A DNA stretch of 64,000 bases from positions 398,862 to 462,861 of the forward strand of contig MNCI01009622.1 in the NCBI GenBank assembly GCA_015680685.1, read 5' to 3'. The position numbers and the translations under genes were made by a program. Below the pieces are notes generated by a model, which worked only from the letters and a program-made list of their open reading frames with translations, was not told where the DNA came from and ran no database searches. Position 1 is the first letter of the stretch. Each line of letters starts with the position of its first letter. The stretch is from Gnetum montanum (taxonomy: Eukaryota; Streptophyta; Gnetopsida; Gnetales; Gnetaceae). Of this stretch, positions 10,260 through 20,690 are shown piece by piece.

Positions 10260-11990
10260 TTTCACTAATTCTCCTCCCATTGGTTTTGATGAAGGGGGCT
10301 TGAACCAGAACTTATAGTTAACTATAAACAATCCTAGTTCAAGCAAGAATGAGTCCTATGATCATGGGACATCCAAAGATAGGAGTTATGGCAAAGACAA
10401 GGATAGGAATCATGATGATGATTGTGGCCGTGATCATTGAATAGGGGGTGGCAAGCATAATAGTGCTAGTCCTCATCCTTCTTTACCTTCTTCATCCTCT
10501 TTTTCCTCCTCTAGCTTTGACTGAAGCCATAGAGGACATGATTGTGATGGAGATGACTGATGGGATAAAAATGATCATGATCATAGGGCTCGTCAGGATG
10601 ATCGAGATTATGGGTGTGGGAAATCAAGGGAGGTCCACCACCATGAGAGAAGAAATAGGAGAGAGCATCATAGGCATCATGATCATCATAGAGGCCATGA
10701 CTATGATGTGCCTTTACTTACAATTTGAAACATGCTAAATATCACAGAGGTAGTCAGAATTCCAATCAGGCATGTGAAAGATAGCAGAGTAAAGTGGTTG
10801 GATATGAACAACATCCACAAGTTTGAAGGGGAATATAATTCAGATATGCAAAACCATCTACAAGCCTTTCATGATGCTTGTGGCTTACAAAATGTGGAGA
10901 ACAAATGACAAAAACTTAAGTTGTTCCCATGAATACTCATGAAAGAAGTAGAAAGTTGGTACCACTCCTTGGAGTTGGAATTAATCCATTGATAGAGTAC
11001 AATGCTTAAGCTATTCAATGATAAATATTAGACATACTCCTGAGTGTCCAACCTAAGAAAGCAGATTCAAGGATGGAGACAAGAAACATATGAACCCTTA
11101 GACATAGCCATGGATAGGTATTATTTTCTTTTGTGCTAATGCCCTAGCCATGGTTATTCTCAAAGGAAGTAGTTTGACCATATCATAGATGGGCTTTGAT
11201 TAGAAATGAGGAGAACTCTTGGGATCCATGCCCAAGGGAGATTGTTAGAACTAAGAGCTCATCAGATCCAAAGGCTCATTGAGCAAGTTGCTAAAGAAGA
11301 AGGAGAGCTTAGAAAAAGAGAAAGCTTAGAGGAGTATAATTGGTATCCTTCCATCAGAAAAAGGAAAGTTCAATTCATTAATAATGAGGAGGAGGCACCA
11401 CTTGATAAAATGGTGTAGTGAAAAACCTTACTGATCCAGAAATCTATCTTTGAAATTTTGGCTAAGGTAGAAAAAATGTGGGACTCTTTAGATGAAAAGT
11501 TTCAAATAGCTCTAAAAATAGTAGAGGAATCTAAAGAACAAAGTAGTGATTATGATCACAGGAAAAGGAAGGCAGCTGAATGTTCCTATCAAAGGGGTAA
11601 GGGAAAGGCTGTTGTAATAGAAGAGGTTGTGGAGTTTGAATCAGATGATGATGGTGGATGTAACATCTACCAATATGAATATCCTAAGGGATGTTGCCCT
11701 ATTGTGTCACATTTGCAAGAATCTAAGGTGTATGCTCTAAATCCTAGATTGGCTAGAAGGTAAGCACCTAGAAGATTGCCTTATCCTTAATGCAATCCAA
11801 GGTAGTTCCACCAACAATAAGCCTATTATCCAAGTGGAGCTCCACCATAGTTGTTCAAGTAGTATCATTAGTGGTAGCACCCACAACCATGGGAGATGCC
11901 ACCGCCAAGGTAGTAGTAGGTATTGCAGACTAACACTCTTAAAAAATGTCCACAATTTCTTCTACTCTTGTGAATGTTATCAATGCGATG
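10260..11990 (+). pseudogene. A1 gag with Gln-rich tail
   Basis: A His/Asp/Arg-rich N-terminal region at 10320-10735 (HDHRARQDDRDYG, EHHRHHDHHRGHDYD) precedes the Retrotrans_gag core at 10738-11210: NMLNITEVVRIP, VKWLDMNNIHKFEG, HLQAFHDACGLQ, KLKLFP, CPSHGYSQ. A charged helix follows (RAHQIQRLIEQVAKEEGEL, 11255-11310), then a linker (KVEKMWDSLDEKFQIALKI). The tail at 11761-11935 was Gln-rich: 11 stops in about 58 codons, eight of them TAG, sit where A2 or context suggests Gln. A2 gag on the minus strand at 23200-25140 is collinear. The frame is heavily broken. Confidence 0.85.
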
Positions 11991-12056
11991 GTGGGATGAC
12001 CACTTGAATGGAGGAGCCTTAGTAGTGGATTCAACCACTAAAATCCTTCGACATCT

Positions 12057-12910
12057 AGGGCATTGACTTCATGGATCCCATCACACCCATGTCAAATGGA
12101 AAGGTGTACATGATAGTCACTGTTGACTATTATACAAAATGGGTAAAAGTAGCACCTACCACCAACTATACATCTTTCATTGCTACTTAGTTTGTAAAAT
12201 AGAATATTATAAATAGGTTTGGGGTGCCAAATGTACTAATTTTTGACAATGTTACTCATTTTACAGGCACCACCTTTCACAAGATCATGCACTACTTGGG
12301 GGTTGAACATAGATTAACAACAACCTATCATCCCCAAGCCAAGAGTCAAGCTGAGGTTACCAATAGGGAGATCTCAAAAATTTTAAGTAGAACAATAGGC
12401 AAATATAGTAGAGACTATAGCACAAAACTCAATGATGCCCTTTGGGCCTACCACTCAACATGAAAACTCTTTGTAGGCTACTCTCCCTATAAGTTGGTGT
12501 ATAGGAAATTACCAACTCTTTCAATCAAATTCGATTTTCATACACTTTCAATAGCCCGTGGTCTTGATCTTAACCTTAGCCTAGCATAGAGAGAAAGATT
12601 GATTAACCTTAATGTGCTAGATGGAAATAAATTAGTAGCCCTATCTTTGAATGAGGTGCACAAAGCATCCAACAAAAAATGGCATGACCTTAGAATAAGG
12701 AAAGTTAAATTTCAACCTATGGACAAGGTCCTCTACTGAAACCTCACACATGTGCCACAACAAATAAAGTTCCAAACACTATGGGAAGGGCCTTATATTA
12801 TCTATAAAACCTTTTCTTTTGAGGCCATGTTGATTTACAAACTTGAGAGCCCAAATAAAGAACAACTGGTCAACATGCAACAACTTAAACCTTTCCATGA
12901 GCCCAAGTAA
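12057..12910 (+). pseudogene. A1 integrase core and C-terminal domain
   Basis: The frame reads GIDFMDP, VTVDYYTKWVKVAPT, then the core with INRFGVPN, LIFDNVTHFTG (catalytic Asp region), and YHPQAKSQAEVTNREISKI (catalytic Glu region). The C-terminal region reads WHDLRIRKVKFQP and LWEGPYIIYKT. This is the DDE integrase that inserts element cDNA. Two TAG codons replace Gln in FVK-NII. The N-terminal zinc-binding region, reverse transcriptase and RNase H are absent: sequence passes from the gag tail to the integrase core near 12035, which implies an internal deletion. Confidence 0.88.
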
Positions 12911-12975
12911 GCTAGTGAAAGCAACACCTCATCAGATGGACAACCACGCATAATCTTTTGGATCTCCTCACTTGA

Positions 12976-12995
12976 ACTTAGTTGTGGGGGAGATG
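12976..12995 (+). promoter_or_regulatory. Internal polypurine tract of A1
   Basis: AACTTAGTTGTGGGGGAGAT lies about 65 bases after the integrase frame ends. Matching tracts occur after pol in A2 (22291-22310, minus strand) and before the 3' ORF in A3 (53210-53230). It is distinct from the tract at the 3' LTR (18118-18131). It could prime a second plus-strand start; that role is inferred. Confidence 0.6.
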
Positions 12996-13021
12996 GCCAT
13001 CTATGCTAATCATATAAATGA

Positions 13022-13146
13022 CTCAATTTTTTTACACTTTTTTGTTTTACACTTTGTTGTTTTTATACTTTTTGTTTTACACTTTCTTTATTTTATACTT
13101 TTTTGTTTTACAGTTTTCTTGTTTTTCACATTTTTTATTTTACAAC
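13022..13146 (+). repeat. T-rich tandem repeat after the internal polypurine tract
   Basis: Roughly eight units of the type CTTTTTTGTTTTACA. A similar T-rich tract on the minus strand at 22008-22262 sits in the same place in A2. Confidence 0.7.
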
Positions 13147-14526
13147 ATCATTAGTACATTATATCTTTCTTGAATATTTTATAGTTTTTTGTATATATTA
13201 CTTTATTTTGGTATGTTTCTTATTGTGTTATAATAAATTGCTTTATTGCCAATAGGACATAGTGATGTTGTAGCTGTTTGCTAATGGTTGTTTGTACTTA
13301 ATTTTTTTGATTACTAATGTGTAGTTTTTATTTTTGAATTTTAATATTAATAACTAAGCCACAGTTTCTTTTTCATGGAACAAGTAGTGAGTCCACATCA
13401 TCCACCCATCTATAACAATCTATGGTGTTCATGGTTTTGGAAATATGAGGTCCCTTTTATTAATGAAATTTTAAGGAACTTGTGGCCTTGGTAGTTTTTA
13501 AACTTGGAAAAGATAAAATGGATTGATAAGGGTGTGACTTAAAGGGAACTCAATACTCTTTGTACTTTTCTACTCATTTGAGTGCATGATTTTTTTTCAT
13601 CAATTTCTTATCATTTCATGTCAACTAATAACAAGATGTTAATAAGTCTTTGCATGGTGTGCTTCCGATCCAAAAATCCCTAAAAACATAAAAAAATGAT
13701 GATAATTTAAAGCACATCCCTTAGAAAAAATAATGGGCTATAAGCACTAGTTATGGAACTAGAAAGACATGTTACCCATGCCTATATGTCCCCTTTAACT
13801 AAGGCCCTTTCTCACTTCTTGGTTCTGTTTTCTTCTCTAAGAAGGAATAGTGTTTGATCTGTGGAAGCATTCTTGTGCCTTGAGAAGGAGTTATGGTCCT
13901 AGAGTATTGATGCGATGTCACTGAAAGTGGTTGGTTTTGATCTAGACTAAGGATGGACCTTGTCGGGTCATTTAACCATCAAATCCATAAGGGACTTCAT
14001 GTGACCATTAATGGGAACTCTATTCCACTCTTCTCTTATCCACCAATGCTTTTCATAATTCACCTTACTATTAGGTTTCCATGTCTTGTTCAATGTCTTA
14101 GTTTGATGTGTTAAAATTTTTAGGTAGATTCTTCCAGATTTAATCCTTATCTTTATATAACCATTAATCAACTGTGGGGTCCATGGACTCCTTGGTTTGA
14201 GAATATGCAATGGTAAAAGGGCATGGGCCTACTATGTAGAGGACCTAATTTCATATCTCTTGCTTGGGTTAGTTAAGTCCCTTATCCTTAGGCATTTTCA
14301 GAATCAAATCTTTCATATGCTCCATCAATTGCATGCAACTATGCACTTCTTAAAGGCATTTCTCTAATAAATTTTATTCTTGCAATTGAATCTCCAATTT
14401 TGTGAACCATCAAGCCCTCTTCAAGTCTTTCGTCATGGTCACAGCTTTTATGGCTCTCTATAGACCCTAATTTCATGCTCAATCTCCACATAATTTTTGA
14501 AATATTCAATGTGGAAAAAATTTCTC
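13147..14526 (+). other. A1 spacer between pol and 3' ORF
   Basis: No coding sequence recognised. A motif AGAAAGACATGTTACCC at about 13767 is conserved in A2, where it occurs twice on the minus strand (about 21486-21516 and 21584-21614), which shows that the spacer is a family feature. Open frames on the minus strand here lack homology to any family I know and are ignored. Confidence 0.6.
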
Positions 14527-14626
14527 CAACAACTTCATAAATGGGACCCTGTATACATAGTTGATCCATTGATGAGATCTCATCGATGGGACCCCAGCAA
14601 TGTAAGAAAATAATTCTATATATACA
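14527..14626 (+). promoter_or_regulatory. Internal U3-like repeats and TATA box upstream of the A1 3' ORF
   Basis: TCATAAATGGGACC, GATCCATTGATGAGATC and TCATCGATGGGACC repeat the half-site type found in U3 of this element, and CTATATATAC follows at 14616-14626. About 450 bases of leader separate it from the 3' ORF at 15071. A2 and A3 have corresponding blocks at 20581-20690 and 52997-53038. I read this as a candidate internal promoter; there is no expression evidence. Confidence 0.55.
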
Positions 14627-15070
14627 CAACCACACCTTTAAAATTTTTTACATTTGAGCTCAAATGAGGGGGGAGTTTTTGAATTTTTTAGAGCCTAGAA
14701 CATTTCAAGAGCCATATCTTCCTAGCTATTTGTCCAATTCACTCTAGGCTTTGATCCTATAGCTACCAGAGGTATGCTCTTTATCGTGGGGGCCATAAAC
14801 TGTAAGTTTTTGACAATTTTTTTAAATTTTTTTTCTAACTCCCACAGAGAATTAGCTAAGAAAATAACTTCAAAACATCAAATTGTGAGAGCTAAACCCT
14901 TCCAACAAGCTCTAGTGACATTAAATATTAAATAACATTAAAATAATAATAAATTAATTAATCTACCATGGTAATAACTTAGCCTAAGTGTAACTACCCA
15001 ATGAGATAAGGTACTTAAATGTTCTAAGTTACACATTGAATGCTAATCCTTGGTTATGTTGTGACCACAT

Positions 15071-17901
15071 ATGATACCTAAAGGAAAGCATGTGCAAGGA
15101 TCCTCCCAACCAAGGAACAAATAGCCACAAATTGGTAGGGGTCAAGAAGAATCTGATGTGCAAGAAGTAGAAACCCATGCAATGAGACCTCTTTAGAAGG
15201 AGCCCAAAGTGGAATCTATTCAACAGATTCTTGAAAAAGTGGCTATGATAGAATAGTCTCATTGAGATGAGGCATCAAAGCCTAGACTAAACCTTGAGGT
15301 CACCTTGATAGAGGCTTGCCTCAAGCAAATCACAAACAAAGAGGTCCAAAAATCTATGCTTCAAGAGTTAAATTTTTGACCTTTCTTAGTGTTTGCACCT
15401 CTAAAAGTTAAAGCTCAACTACAAAACTCTCCCATGTAGTCCATAATCACTTCCAATGGAAATTGGTACATGGGAGAGAGATACTTGTTCTAGAACAATC
15501 GATAGGTCAGTTCAACAGTCAAGATCAAGGACATTTTAGTGCCCTACTTAGTGAACACCATTTTAGAGGCCCTTGGGTTATGAGAAATTGGGGAAAATTT
15601 AGGAGAGATTCCAATGCAAATAGATCCTGGTATCAAGAAAGAATGGATGTAGTAGTGTTCTCGAGTAGATTATAAGGAGTTTGGTGCACTTACTATGGTA
15701 GAATGAGCATACTTTAAGATTGCAACCTTTCACCTCAATCCAATAGTGAGGCCAAGCAAGATCATAACCTTCTCCATCCAATTCCCAGTCAACATTCCAT
15801 AGCTGATCTATCTTGAGATAGGGAACAACTTTAAGAAAAATGAACATGGAAGAAAGGCACTTCCTTTTTTGTGTCTCATCAAAAAGTTATGCAAAAGGGG
15901 AGGCATAACCTACTACACGAATGACACCATTTGATGTACTCCAACTACCTCTTGGGAAAAAATGATGAAGGACAAGATGCTTGCCAAAGTCATTCAAGAA
16001 GTGTAGTAGCAGCAACAACCACCTCCACCATTCACTCATAAAATAACTTTGGAATCTTGTGTTACCATTGGGTGTATGCATGAACTTTGAGAGCAAATCT
16101 TGTAGTAGTAGTAGCAATAAGCAGGAATGAGCGGTGGTGATCCATCTATCTATTTCCTAGCAATGAGGCACCTTAATGAGGTGGCCCAAACTATAATTCA
16201 TATGGAAGGTGGTAGGCCAAATTTCTCAGCCCAATGAACGTGACTACCTATCAAATCTTAGTGCTTAAGAGGTAATGGTATCTATTTTTCAACAATAGAA
16301 ATTCCTAGAAATATCTAAGAATGTCACTACCTTTTTAGTGTGTCTAGAGGAGGGTGAGGGGGCAACTATCTTGGTGATGCAGCACCATGGGCAGGAGATA
16401 GCGGTAGAAGTTGTTGTTGACAAAATTGCTAAAACATGTAATGCACCTGCAGCATTTGTAGTAGATGTTTGTATATTGAAAGAGGTGTATACTTTCATAG
16501 GAATCATTAAGGGTAGATTGAGTGTAACCTAGTATGAGGAATTGCTAGAGTAACTAATGGGAACCAAGCAATTGATTTCAAATGTCTTTGATCTTTCAAA
16601 TACCATCATTGCAACCCATTCGAAGCTTCTTGAAGTAAGGGAAAAATGCATCATAATGGAGGGGAAACTAGAAATAGCCAGAGCATAAGACCAATGCTTG
16701 GCTATGGAGGTTGCTTAATTTAGGGCCCACCTCACTGATCCTACATTTCTCAACCCAACATTGACATGTGGTGAAGCTTTCAAAAAAGTTTAGGACAAGC
16801 TTAAAAATGTTGATGATGCCAAGGAGATGGCAATCTTTGACTAGTCCTTGGCTAATGCCATAATGCACAACATCTAGAAGGACTTAGCCCAAATACATTA
16901 GGAGAATGAGATTCTAACCACAGAGAATCATTGCCTATAGAATGTTGATGCACAAAAGCAATAAATGGCATATTTCATTCATCAATAGTAGGAGAAACTA
17001 GCTAGAGTAAACAATGAATTGAGGAGAGTGGCAATAGAAAATAGAAACCTCTCTATGGAGGAAGTTTGTGCACTTCATAAAAAATCTACAATAGAGATAG
17101 CTACCTAGAAGAATGAGGCTTTTAAATTTGAGAGAGTCAAGAACCATTACAGAGATCAAGTTGCACTATAAAAATAAGTGAATGGGAAGCATATTCATAA
17201 GGTGAAGGCACAAATCAATGAGGTCCTCTATCAGCTCAAAGAAGGAGGTGATGTCTGATAGCCTATCTTTGATGGGCTAAATGACTATAGAAAGGTAGAA
17301 ATCTACATTAAAGAGCTATAGATTGAGAAGATAATAGAGTACATGAAGCTTGCCAATCTTTAGTACACAAACCTAGCAATGTTGACTATTAAAAGGCCAT
17401 GGTTAGAATTAGAAAAATAAGTGGCCAATTGATACTTGTACAAGGTAGAGTTCAAGCACCATAAAGAGATCAAGTAGAAGCTTGAGACTTAAAATGCTGA
17501 ACTAAAGGTTCTCAAGGTGAGGTTTACTAATCAACAATCAACCAATGAGAACCTAGCTAGCAAGATGAATGATTACTAAGAGCTACAAAATGCACTTAGA
17601 TTTTTTGACATTGAACATAAATAGTTTGTTGCCTAGTTTATAAATGTGAAGGAGCTATTCCGTACAATGCCTTGTTCATGGGATGTTCCCATTTTAGCTC
17701 ACATTGGTGATGCAGTGTGGACTGTGAATGATCCTTGGAATAAGGAGGAGAAGATGGAGGCACTATTGAACACCTTTTATCTTCCACTAAAAGTTGCAGC
17801 TACCACAAGACAACCACAACTACCTCAAATCACCACGTGCACCTAAAGTAGGAGAAGGCCCTTTGAAGGCTCAAGAGCCTCCACCACCTAGGATCGTTTG
17901 A
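15071..17901 (+). pseudogene. A1 3' ORF (env position, about 900 codons)
   Basis: The start ATG at 15071 (MIPKGKHVQGSSQPRNK) aligns with MAPKRGQ...GASQGGNK of A3 (53515). The N-terminal domain includes AYFKIATFHLNPI (15700), ALPFLCLIKKLCKRGG (15855) and TYYTND. These resemble the plant 'putative plant transposon protein' family found beside Athila-type elements. The middle is a coiled-coil-like region. The C-terminus at 17646-17850 has MPCSWDVPILAHIGDAVW and PWNKEEKMEALL, and the end is EPPPPRIV then TGA. No transmembrane helix or signal peptide is evident, so it does not look like a classical envelope protein. Many TAG and TGA stops interrupt it. Function unknown. Confidence 0.75.
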
Positions 17902-18117
17902 TCTTCTTCATTATCTTCCCATTGTTAGAGGAATTGTGTTTGTCAATTTTATCTTAGTGTTCAATTTTGTTGTCATGAACATCAAAATTTTGTAATGATT
18001 GTAAAACCATACACTTGGGCACCTAGTTTTTGTTGTATTATTTGTGTGTTTGTTTTGTATGTCAATAATCCTATACCTTTCCAAAGTTTGTAAAGAATTC
18101 AAAAATGAGTTTTCATT

Positions 18118-18131
18118 TAGTTGTGGGAGTA
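18118..18131 (+). promoter_or_regulatory. 3' polypurine tract of A1
   Basis: TAGTTGTGGGAGTA directly precedes the 3' LTR. A3 has AGTCGTGGGGGTA in the same place (56408-56422). Confidence 0.65.
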
Positions 18132-19023
18132 TAATGAGACATGATGATTTGGCCACATTGATGGGATGCCATTGTTGTTGATGTGACCTTGTCAATGGGA
18201 TCTCACCAACATGATCCCATTGATGTAGGTTTTGAGCCGTTGAAACGTACTTGTTGATGGGGCACCCTATCTAGCCTATAAATCTACACCTACTCACCAC
18301 ATTTATGGCATTTTTTCATAAATTGTAGAGAAGCTCTCATAGTTTTTCCATTCAAAATTTAGAATATTTTCTAAGTACCTGTAGTAAGAGTCAAAGAGTG
18401 TATGAATATTTATTTGACACTATTGTAACCGAGCACTTCAGTGTATGTGACAATAAAGATGAGCTTTCTAATCAAATCTTGCATCACTTGAACTAGATTA
18501 ATTATTTCTTTTATGCATTTAATATTTCAAGAAATTTCCTTTAATGTTTTAAAGTAATTAAGTGATTAATTAATATAGATTAAATAACAAACATAAGCAT
18601 GACCACTTCAAGCATATGTGTAACAGTTGGTAATCCTAGTAACACTTAATGTTTAGTAACCCATAAGTGTTATATGTGTTTGGGGTGTTTATAGTAATTG
18701 AGAATGGATTCTTATATTAGGATTAGTTAAGTATTAGCTAGTTACTACATTAATTTAGCAATTAAATTACTTTATTCTTTATTCTTTATTCTTAGGCTAC
18801 ATACTTCATAAATAGAAAATGATAAAAATTATATGCCTCAATTATACTTAACCACTTCCTTGTACTTCACAAGTGGAACTAGGAAGACAATGATTATAAT
18901 GGTTAGTTTCACCTCCTAGAACCAATGTACTTAAAAACCTAAAGCCTTTGGAATTTGACCGAATTGTTGAGTAAACAGTAGTGATTTGGATTTTTGGATG
19001 TAGGGTATACTCGTCACTTATCA
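18132..19023 (+). mobile_element. A1 3' LTR
   Basis: The LTR is 892 bases, starts TAATGAGACATGATG (TG changed to TA) and ends CACTTATCA. U3 repeats lie at about 18150-18262 with CCTATAAAT at 18275-18283. The differences from the 5' LTR that I compared are mostly transitions, including in the repeat block. Confidence 0.87.
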
Positions 19024-19085
19024 TATGGATTTAGAAATATCTACTAGTGGCACCATAGGAGCATTAAAGGATTCTTTTATGTGAT
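19024..19085 (-). pseudogene. A2 3' ORF, short segment before the assembly gap
   Basis: The minus strand reads HIKESFNAPMVPLVDISKSI. It matches DHIKESFNVPVVPSADLIRA in the A3 3' ORF (about 54858-54925), and its continuation is found at 8761 on the far side of A1. Confidence 0.82.
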
Positions 19086-19792
19086 NNNNNNNNNNNNNNN
19101 NNNNNNNNNNNNNNNNNNNNNNNNNNNNNNNNNNNNNNNNNNNNNNNNNNNNNNNNNNNNNNNNNNNNNNNNNNNNNNNNNNNNNNNNNNNNNNNNNNNN
19201 NNNNNNNNNNNNNNNNNNNNNNNNNNNNNNNNNNNNNNNNNNNNNNNNNNNNNNNNNNNNNNNNNNNNNNNNNNNNNNNNNNNNNNNNNNNNNNNNNNNN
19301 NNNNNNNNNNNNNNNNNNNNNNNNNNNNNNNNNNNNNNNNNNNNNNNNNNNNNNNNNNNNNNNNNNNNNNNNNNNNNNNNNNNNNNNNNNNNNNNNNNNN
19401 NNNNNNNNNNNNNNNNNNNNNNNNNNNNNNNNNNNNNNNNNNNNNNNNNNNNNNNNNNNNNNNNNNNNNNNNNNNNNNNNNNNNNNNNNNNNNNNNNNNN
19501 NNNNNNNNNNNNNNNNNNNNNNNNNNNNNNNNNNNNNNNNNNNNNNNNNNNNNNNNNNNNNNNNNNNNNNNNNNNNNNNNNNNNNNNNNNNNNNNNNNNN
19601 NNNNNNNNNNNNNNNNNNNNNNNNNNNNNNNNNNNNNNNNNNNNNNNNNNNNNNNNNNNNNNNNNNNNNNNNNNNNNNNNNNNNNNNNNNNNNNNNNNNN
19701 NNNNNNNNNNNNNNNNNNNNNNNNNNNNNNNNNNNNNNNNNNNNNNNNNNNNNNNNNNNNNNNNNNNNNNNNNNNNNNNNNNNNNNNNNNNN
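19086..19792. other. Assembly gap (707 N)
   Basis: Unsequenced. By comparison with A3 only about 140 bases are expected here if the flanking match LDHSRE is real, so the gap either has an arbitrary length or hides an insertion. Confidence 1.
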
Positions 19793-20580
19793 CCATGATT
19801 GATTTCTCTTGAATGGTCTAGAGGCAATTTGGTAATAGCATAAGGTGCTATCCTTGTTCTTGTTCTAGTGGAACTTCCACCTTTGCTTGAAAAAATAGTT
19901 ATGTGATAGTAGTTTGCTAATGGATGCTGAATGACTACACTTCCTACTTTGCCTATAGGGTTTGTTCCCTCATTTTGCTTCTTCCACGACCTCCTAGTCT
20001 TTTACTTGCTAGTTGTGAAGGTCCTCATTCTACTCTTTTCAAGGCCATATGCAATCTACAAGGGTTTGGAAATTATTAAAATGTTTATACTAATTTCTAA
20101 TAACTCTTTTTCTTACTCGTACCCTTAACTAGATCAATTTCTTAGCTTATCATGATTGTAGAGGTAGAAAGTTTTTCAAAATGGAACCCCTTTAGGTATT
20201 ATTTCCATTATAACCCTTCACAATTATTAGTTTTTCTCTTACTTATGGTCTAAAAGAGTTGGTATGGTACATTAAGAGGATTGTTTAAGTGTTTCTAGCC
20301 TTGGTTTGATTAACAAATTGTAGAATTCTCATTATTCTCTTATAATTACCCTTGAAGATATCTTCTAGTTGTTAGAATTTTTTGGCTCAAATTTTAGTGA
20401 TATCATGATAAGTAACCACCATAACTAAGTTGAGAGCTCTATGAGCCATAAGGGTCAAGAATCCAGAAAATTGGAGCTATGAGGACCAAGTTAGGGTGTC
20501 AGAGCTCTTTTTTTGAAAGAAAAAATGACAAAAGCTTGTCTGTTTGCAAATGATAAATGAGAAAAAATGACTAACCTCCA
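19793..20580 (-). pseudogene. A2 3' ORF, N-terminal part, poorly preserved
   Basis: The minus strand begins next to the gap with PLDHSREINH, which resembles SLDHTRGEMS of A3 (54700). Further upstream I cannot confirm the N-terminal domain, and stops are dense. By the spacing in A1 and A3 the start codon would be expected about 450 bases after the TATA box at 20595-20581, near 20130. Confidence 0.45.
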
Positions 20581-20690
20581 CATGTATATATACTAAATTT
20601 AGATGTATGATATCATAGATCATATATCGCACATACGATATTACAAGGCCTTTGATATTGTGGCTATGATATCACCTTTGAAAATTTCAA
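20581..20690 (-). promoter_or_regulatory. Internal palindromic repeats and TATA box of A2
   Basis: Words TGATATCATAG, GATATATGATC, ATATCGTATGTGCGATAT and ATGATATCATAC lie in a cluster, followed on the minus strand by TAGTATATATACATG (20595-20581). The repeat type (GATATC with GCGATAT) resembles U3 of A3 rather than U3 of A1. Position in the element is the same as the A1 and A3 internal blocks. Confidence 0.55.

Larger units (their letters stand above)
8762..19023 (+). mobile_element. A1: Athila-like Ty3 element inserted in A2
   Basis: LTRs at 8762-9661 and 18132-19023 match along their length. Order: LTR, primer-binding site, gag, integrase, internal polypurine tract, spacer, 3' ORF, polypurine tract, LTR. 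The insertion splits the 3' ORF of A2. Flanking 5-base sites are TCTAG (8757-8761) and TATGG (19024-19028), three of five identical. If one copy is removed, the A2 frame rejoins with the same codon count as the homologous A3 ORF (DISKS-x-EAQ against DLIRA-W-DAQ). Protease, reverse transcriptase and RNase H are missing, so A1 is a defective copy. Confidence 0.88.

Noticed and set aside
11761-11935. Reassigned genetic code (TAG read as Gln)
   Set aside because: TAA and TGA stops also replace Gln and Arg, the frames also carry frameshifts and deletions, and catalytic residues are lost. Methylation-driven decay explains it better.
13968-14635. Minus-strand frames of 80 and 98 codons
   Set aside because: They lie in the A1 spacer, antisense to the element, with no homology and no counterpart in A2.
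19077-19827. Long open frames of unknown residues
   Set aside because: They run through N bases of the assembly gap.
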